This document shows positions 5,130 to 6,408 of a DNA stretch of 6,408 nt, piece after piece. The DNA comes from Kiritimatiellota bacterium (GTDB taxonomy: Bacteria; Verrucomicrobiota; Lentisphaeria; Victivallales; JAADHT01): assembly GCA_013151705.1 (NCBI GenBank), contig JAADHT010000109.1, positions 1-6,408 of the forward strand, written 5' to 3'. Position numbers and translations under genes: made by a program. How positions within the stretch are numbered: the stretch's first letter is position 1; each line of letters opens with the position of its first letter. The notes beneath the pieces are model-generated. The model was not told where the DNA came from and did no database searches. It saw only the letters and a program-made list of their open reading frames with translations.

Positions 5130-6311
5130 TCACACTTTCAACCATTTCTCGTCTATATTCGAAACCTTCCAATATCCCTCCGCCATGTAGATGGCGTCGA
5201 GAATGGAGCATCTGGCCATTGCCTCGATCACGGGATAGATTCTCGGAAGAAGACTCGGGTCGCGGCGCGTTATCGGCTCCAGAACGACATCTTTCATCTC
5301 TTTCATATTTACCGTATGCTGCGGCACGGAAACCGTGGGAGTGGCTTTGACGACGCATTTTACGCGGATCTCCTCGCCATTGGATATACCTCCTAGAATC
5401 CCGCCGCAGTTGTTTGTCTTGAATCTGACACGTCCGGTCTCCTCGTCAACATAGGCCTCGTCGTTGGATTGCGAGCCCAACATGGTGGCATGTTGGAATC
5501 CTGCTCCGAATTCGATGCCTTTTATGGCGCCTATCGAGCAGAGTCCGTGCGCTAGCATCGCGCTTATTTTATCGAAAACAGGCTCGCCGAGCCCGGCCGG
5601 CGCGTTTTTGATTATCAATTCCACCACTCCGGCGGCCGTGTCGCCCTCCTCTTTAATCCGCATCACGTCAGCTTCCATTTTTTCGGCCGCGGCCAGATCC
5701 GGACAGTTGATGGCGTTTTTGCGGTAGTTCTCTTTAGCGGTTGCGTATGAAACGGGTGTTTCCGCCTTGATGCCGTTGGATTCCACGGTGTAGGCGATGA
5801 CGTCTATCCCCATTTTGTCCAAAACCGCTTTAGCCACGGCTCCACCAGCCACTCTGCCGGCGGTTTCGCGTCCGCTGGCCCTGCCGGCGCCAACCCAGTC
5901 TCCCCGATCACCGTATTTTTTGAAGAAACCGTATTCGGCGTGCCCGGGGCGGATTTCGTCCTTGTAGTCGCGGTACTGCTGGATGTGGATGTCTTGAATG
6001 TCGTTGTTGGGAATGACTATTCCGACCGGGGCCCCGGTGGTGAGCTGGTCTTCCATAACTCCCGAGAAAATGAAAGTTTTGTCTTTTTCAAGGCGGGGGG
6101 AATCCAACGGAGTTTGACCAGGTTTGCGTTTGTCGAGCTCGTGTTGGATCATATCGGCTGTGAGTTTTATACCCGGTGGCACGCCGTCGACGATGGCCAT
6201 CAGACCGCCGAAAAGCTGTTCCGGGATGGGAAGCTCTTTCCTGAATCCGCCGGCGTACGACTCGCCGCAAGTTGTAACGCGAAAAATTCTTCCGAAAGTG
6301 TTGCCTAGCAT
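5130..6311 (-). CDS. aroC: Chorismate synthase, divergent at signature positions
   Basis: This enzyme converts 5-enolpyruvylshikimate 3-phosphate to chorismate, the last common step of aromatic synthesis, and needs reduced FMN. The 393-residue product covers the full length of the family. Recognisable parts are GNTFGRIFRVTT (3-14), VDGVPPG (41-47), RKPGQ (62-66), RPGHAEY (121-127, with active-site His124), GRASGRETAGRVAGGA (143-158), GLGEPVFD (240-247), GSQSNDE (279-285), NNCGGILGGISNGEEI (300-315) and RRDPS near 349-353. Oddities: the first signature, normally GESHG, reads GESYA (16-20) and is followed by about 14 extra residues before VDGVPPG; RRDP replaces the usual RHDP; and WVGAGRASGRET departs from the common RGGGRSSARET. 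The start is supported by AAGGAG (6323-6318) 6 nt before the ATG. The gene is upstream of rnfB with an 18-nt gap. Family assignment is secure, while standard activity is likely but not certain. Confidence 0.93.
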   Translation of the reverse strand: MLGNTFGRIFRVTTCGESYAGGFRKELPIPEQLFGGLMAIVDGVPPGIKLTADMIQHELDKRKPGQTPLDSPRLEKDKTFIFSGVMEDQLTTGAPVGIVIPNNDIQDIHIQQYRDYKDEIRPGHAEYGFFKKYGDRGDWVGAGRASGRETAGRVAGGAVAKAVLDKMGIDVIAYTVESNGIKAETPVSYATAKENYRKNAINCPDLAAAEKMEADVMRIKEEGDTAAGVVELIIKNAPAGLGEPVFDKISAMLAHGLCSIGAIKGIEFGAGFQHATMLGSQSNDEAYVDEETGRVRFKTNNCGGILGGISNGEEIRVKCVVKATPTVSVPQHTVNMKEMKDVVLEPITRRDPSLLPRIYPVIEAMARCSILDAIYMAEGYWKVSNIDEKWLKV

Positions 6312-6408
6312 AGATAACTCCTTGTTTTAAAATCCCAACACTATTGAGCCAATCGCAAAGGTCTGAGCGAGCCGTGTAGCGAGCGGAAGACGCGCCTCAT
6401 CCGTCGCA
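6312..6408. other. Upstream region of aroC
   Basis: This contains the AAGGAG ribosome binding site of aroC (6323-6318), an A+T-rich stretch (6324-6360) and the GC-rich repeat from 6363. The promoter of the minus-strand block probably lies here or just beyond the window edge. The best -35/-10-like pair would put the transcript start at or after the ribosome binding site, so I do not call it. Confidence 0.4.
6363..6385 (+). repeat. GC-rich intergenic repeat, copy B
   Basis: This matches 244-266 at 18 of 23 positions in the same orientation. It contains AGCGAG twice (6366-6371 and 6378-6383), and GTCT (6361-6364) and AGAC (6388-6391) flank it as an inverted pair. It lies about 50 nt before the aroC start, mirroring copy A upstream of the protease gene. 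Confidence 0.4.

Noticed and set aside
6326..6354. Possible aroC promoter TTGGCT-17-TAAAAC on the minus strand
   Set aside because: Weak matches, and transcription would begin at or inside the ribosome binding site.

Overview
This window is a compact bacterial segment with seven intact genes in two convergent blocks. The gene content suggests a Gram-negative, probably anaerobic bacterium. A heptose-7-phosphate kinase of the lipopolysaccharide core pathway implies an outer membrane, and a long, multi-cluster RnfB-type iron-sulfur protein is typical of anaerobes with ferredoxin-linked energy metabolism. Base composition is moderate, near half G+C. The gene style would fit a PVC-group lineage such as Lentisphaerae or Kiritimatiellae, but this is an impression only; no rRNA or other marker is present to fix the phylum.

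Plus-strand block (311-3821): a membrane-anchored S41 carboxy-terminal processing protease, a small single-pass membrane protein of unknown function, a stand-alone D-glycero-beta-D-manno-heptose-7-phosphate kinase (RfaE1/HldA type) and a DPM1-like family 2 glycosyltransferase. The spacings are 19 nt, then a 35-nt overlap, then a 4-nt ATGA overlap, so the four genes are almost certainly one envelope-related operon.

Minus-strand block (6311 down to 3961): chorismate synthase (aroC), then after 18 nt an rnfB-like ferredoxin gene, then after 155 nt a ThiS-type sulfur carrier gene with no thiG or thiF in view. The chorismate synthase is clearly a family member but deviates at several signature positions. 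A Tyr replaces the usual active-site His of the GESH motif and is followed by an insertion of about 14 residues. This is the most notable item in the window.

Non-coding DNA: 1-310 holds a chain of short inverted repeats and no convincing gene. 3822-3960 (the convergent junction) and 4162-4316 (between rnfB and thiS) share a 13-bp word, and the latter also contains a perfect 10-bp inverted repeat. Near-copies of a 23-bp GC-rich repeat occur upstream of each block, close to the two ends of the window. These look like members of dispersed intergenic repeat families. No RNA genes, CRISPR arrays, insertion sequences or clear intrinsic terminators were found. Apart from the aroC variant and the unknown membrane protein, the content is ordinary housekeeping and envelope biology; I found no convincing new multi-gene system.
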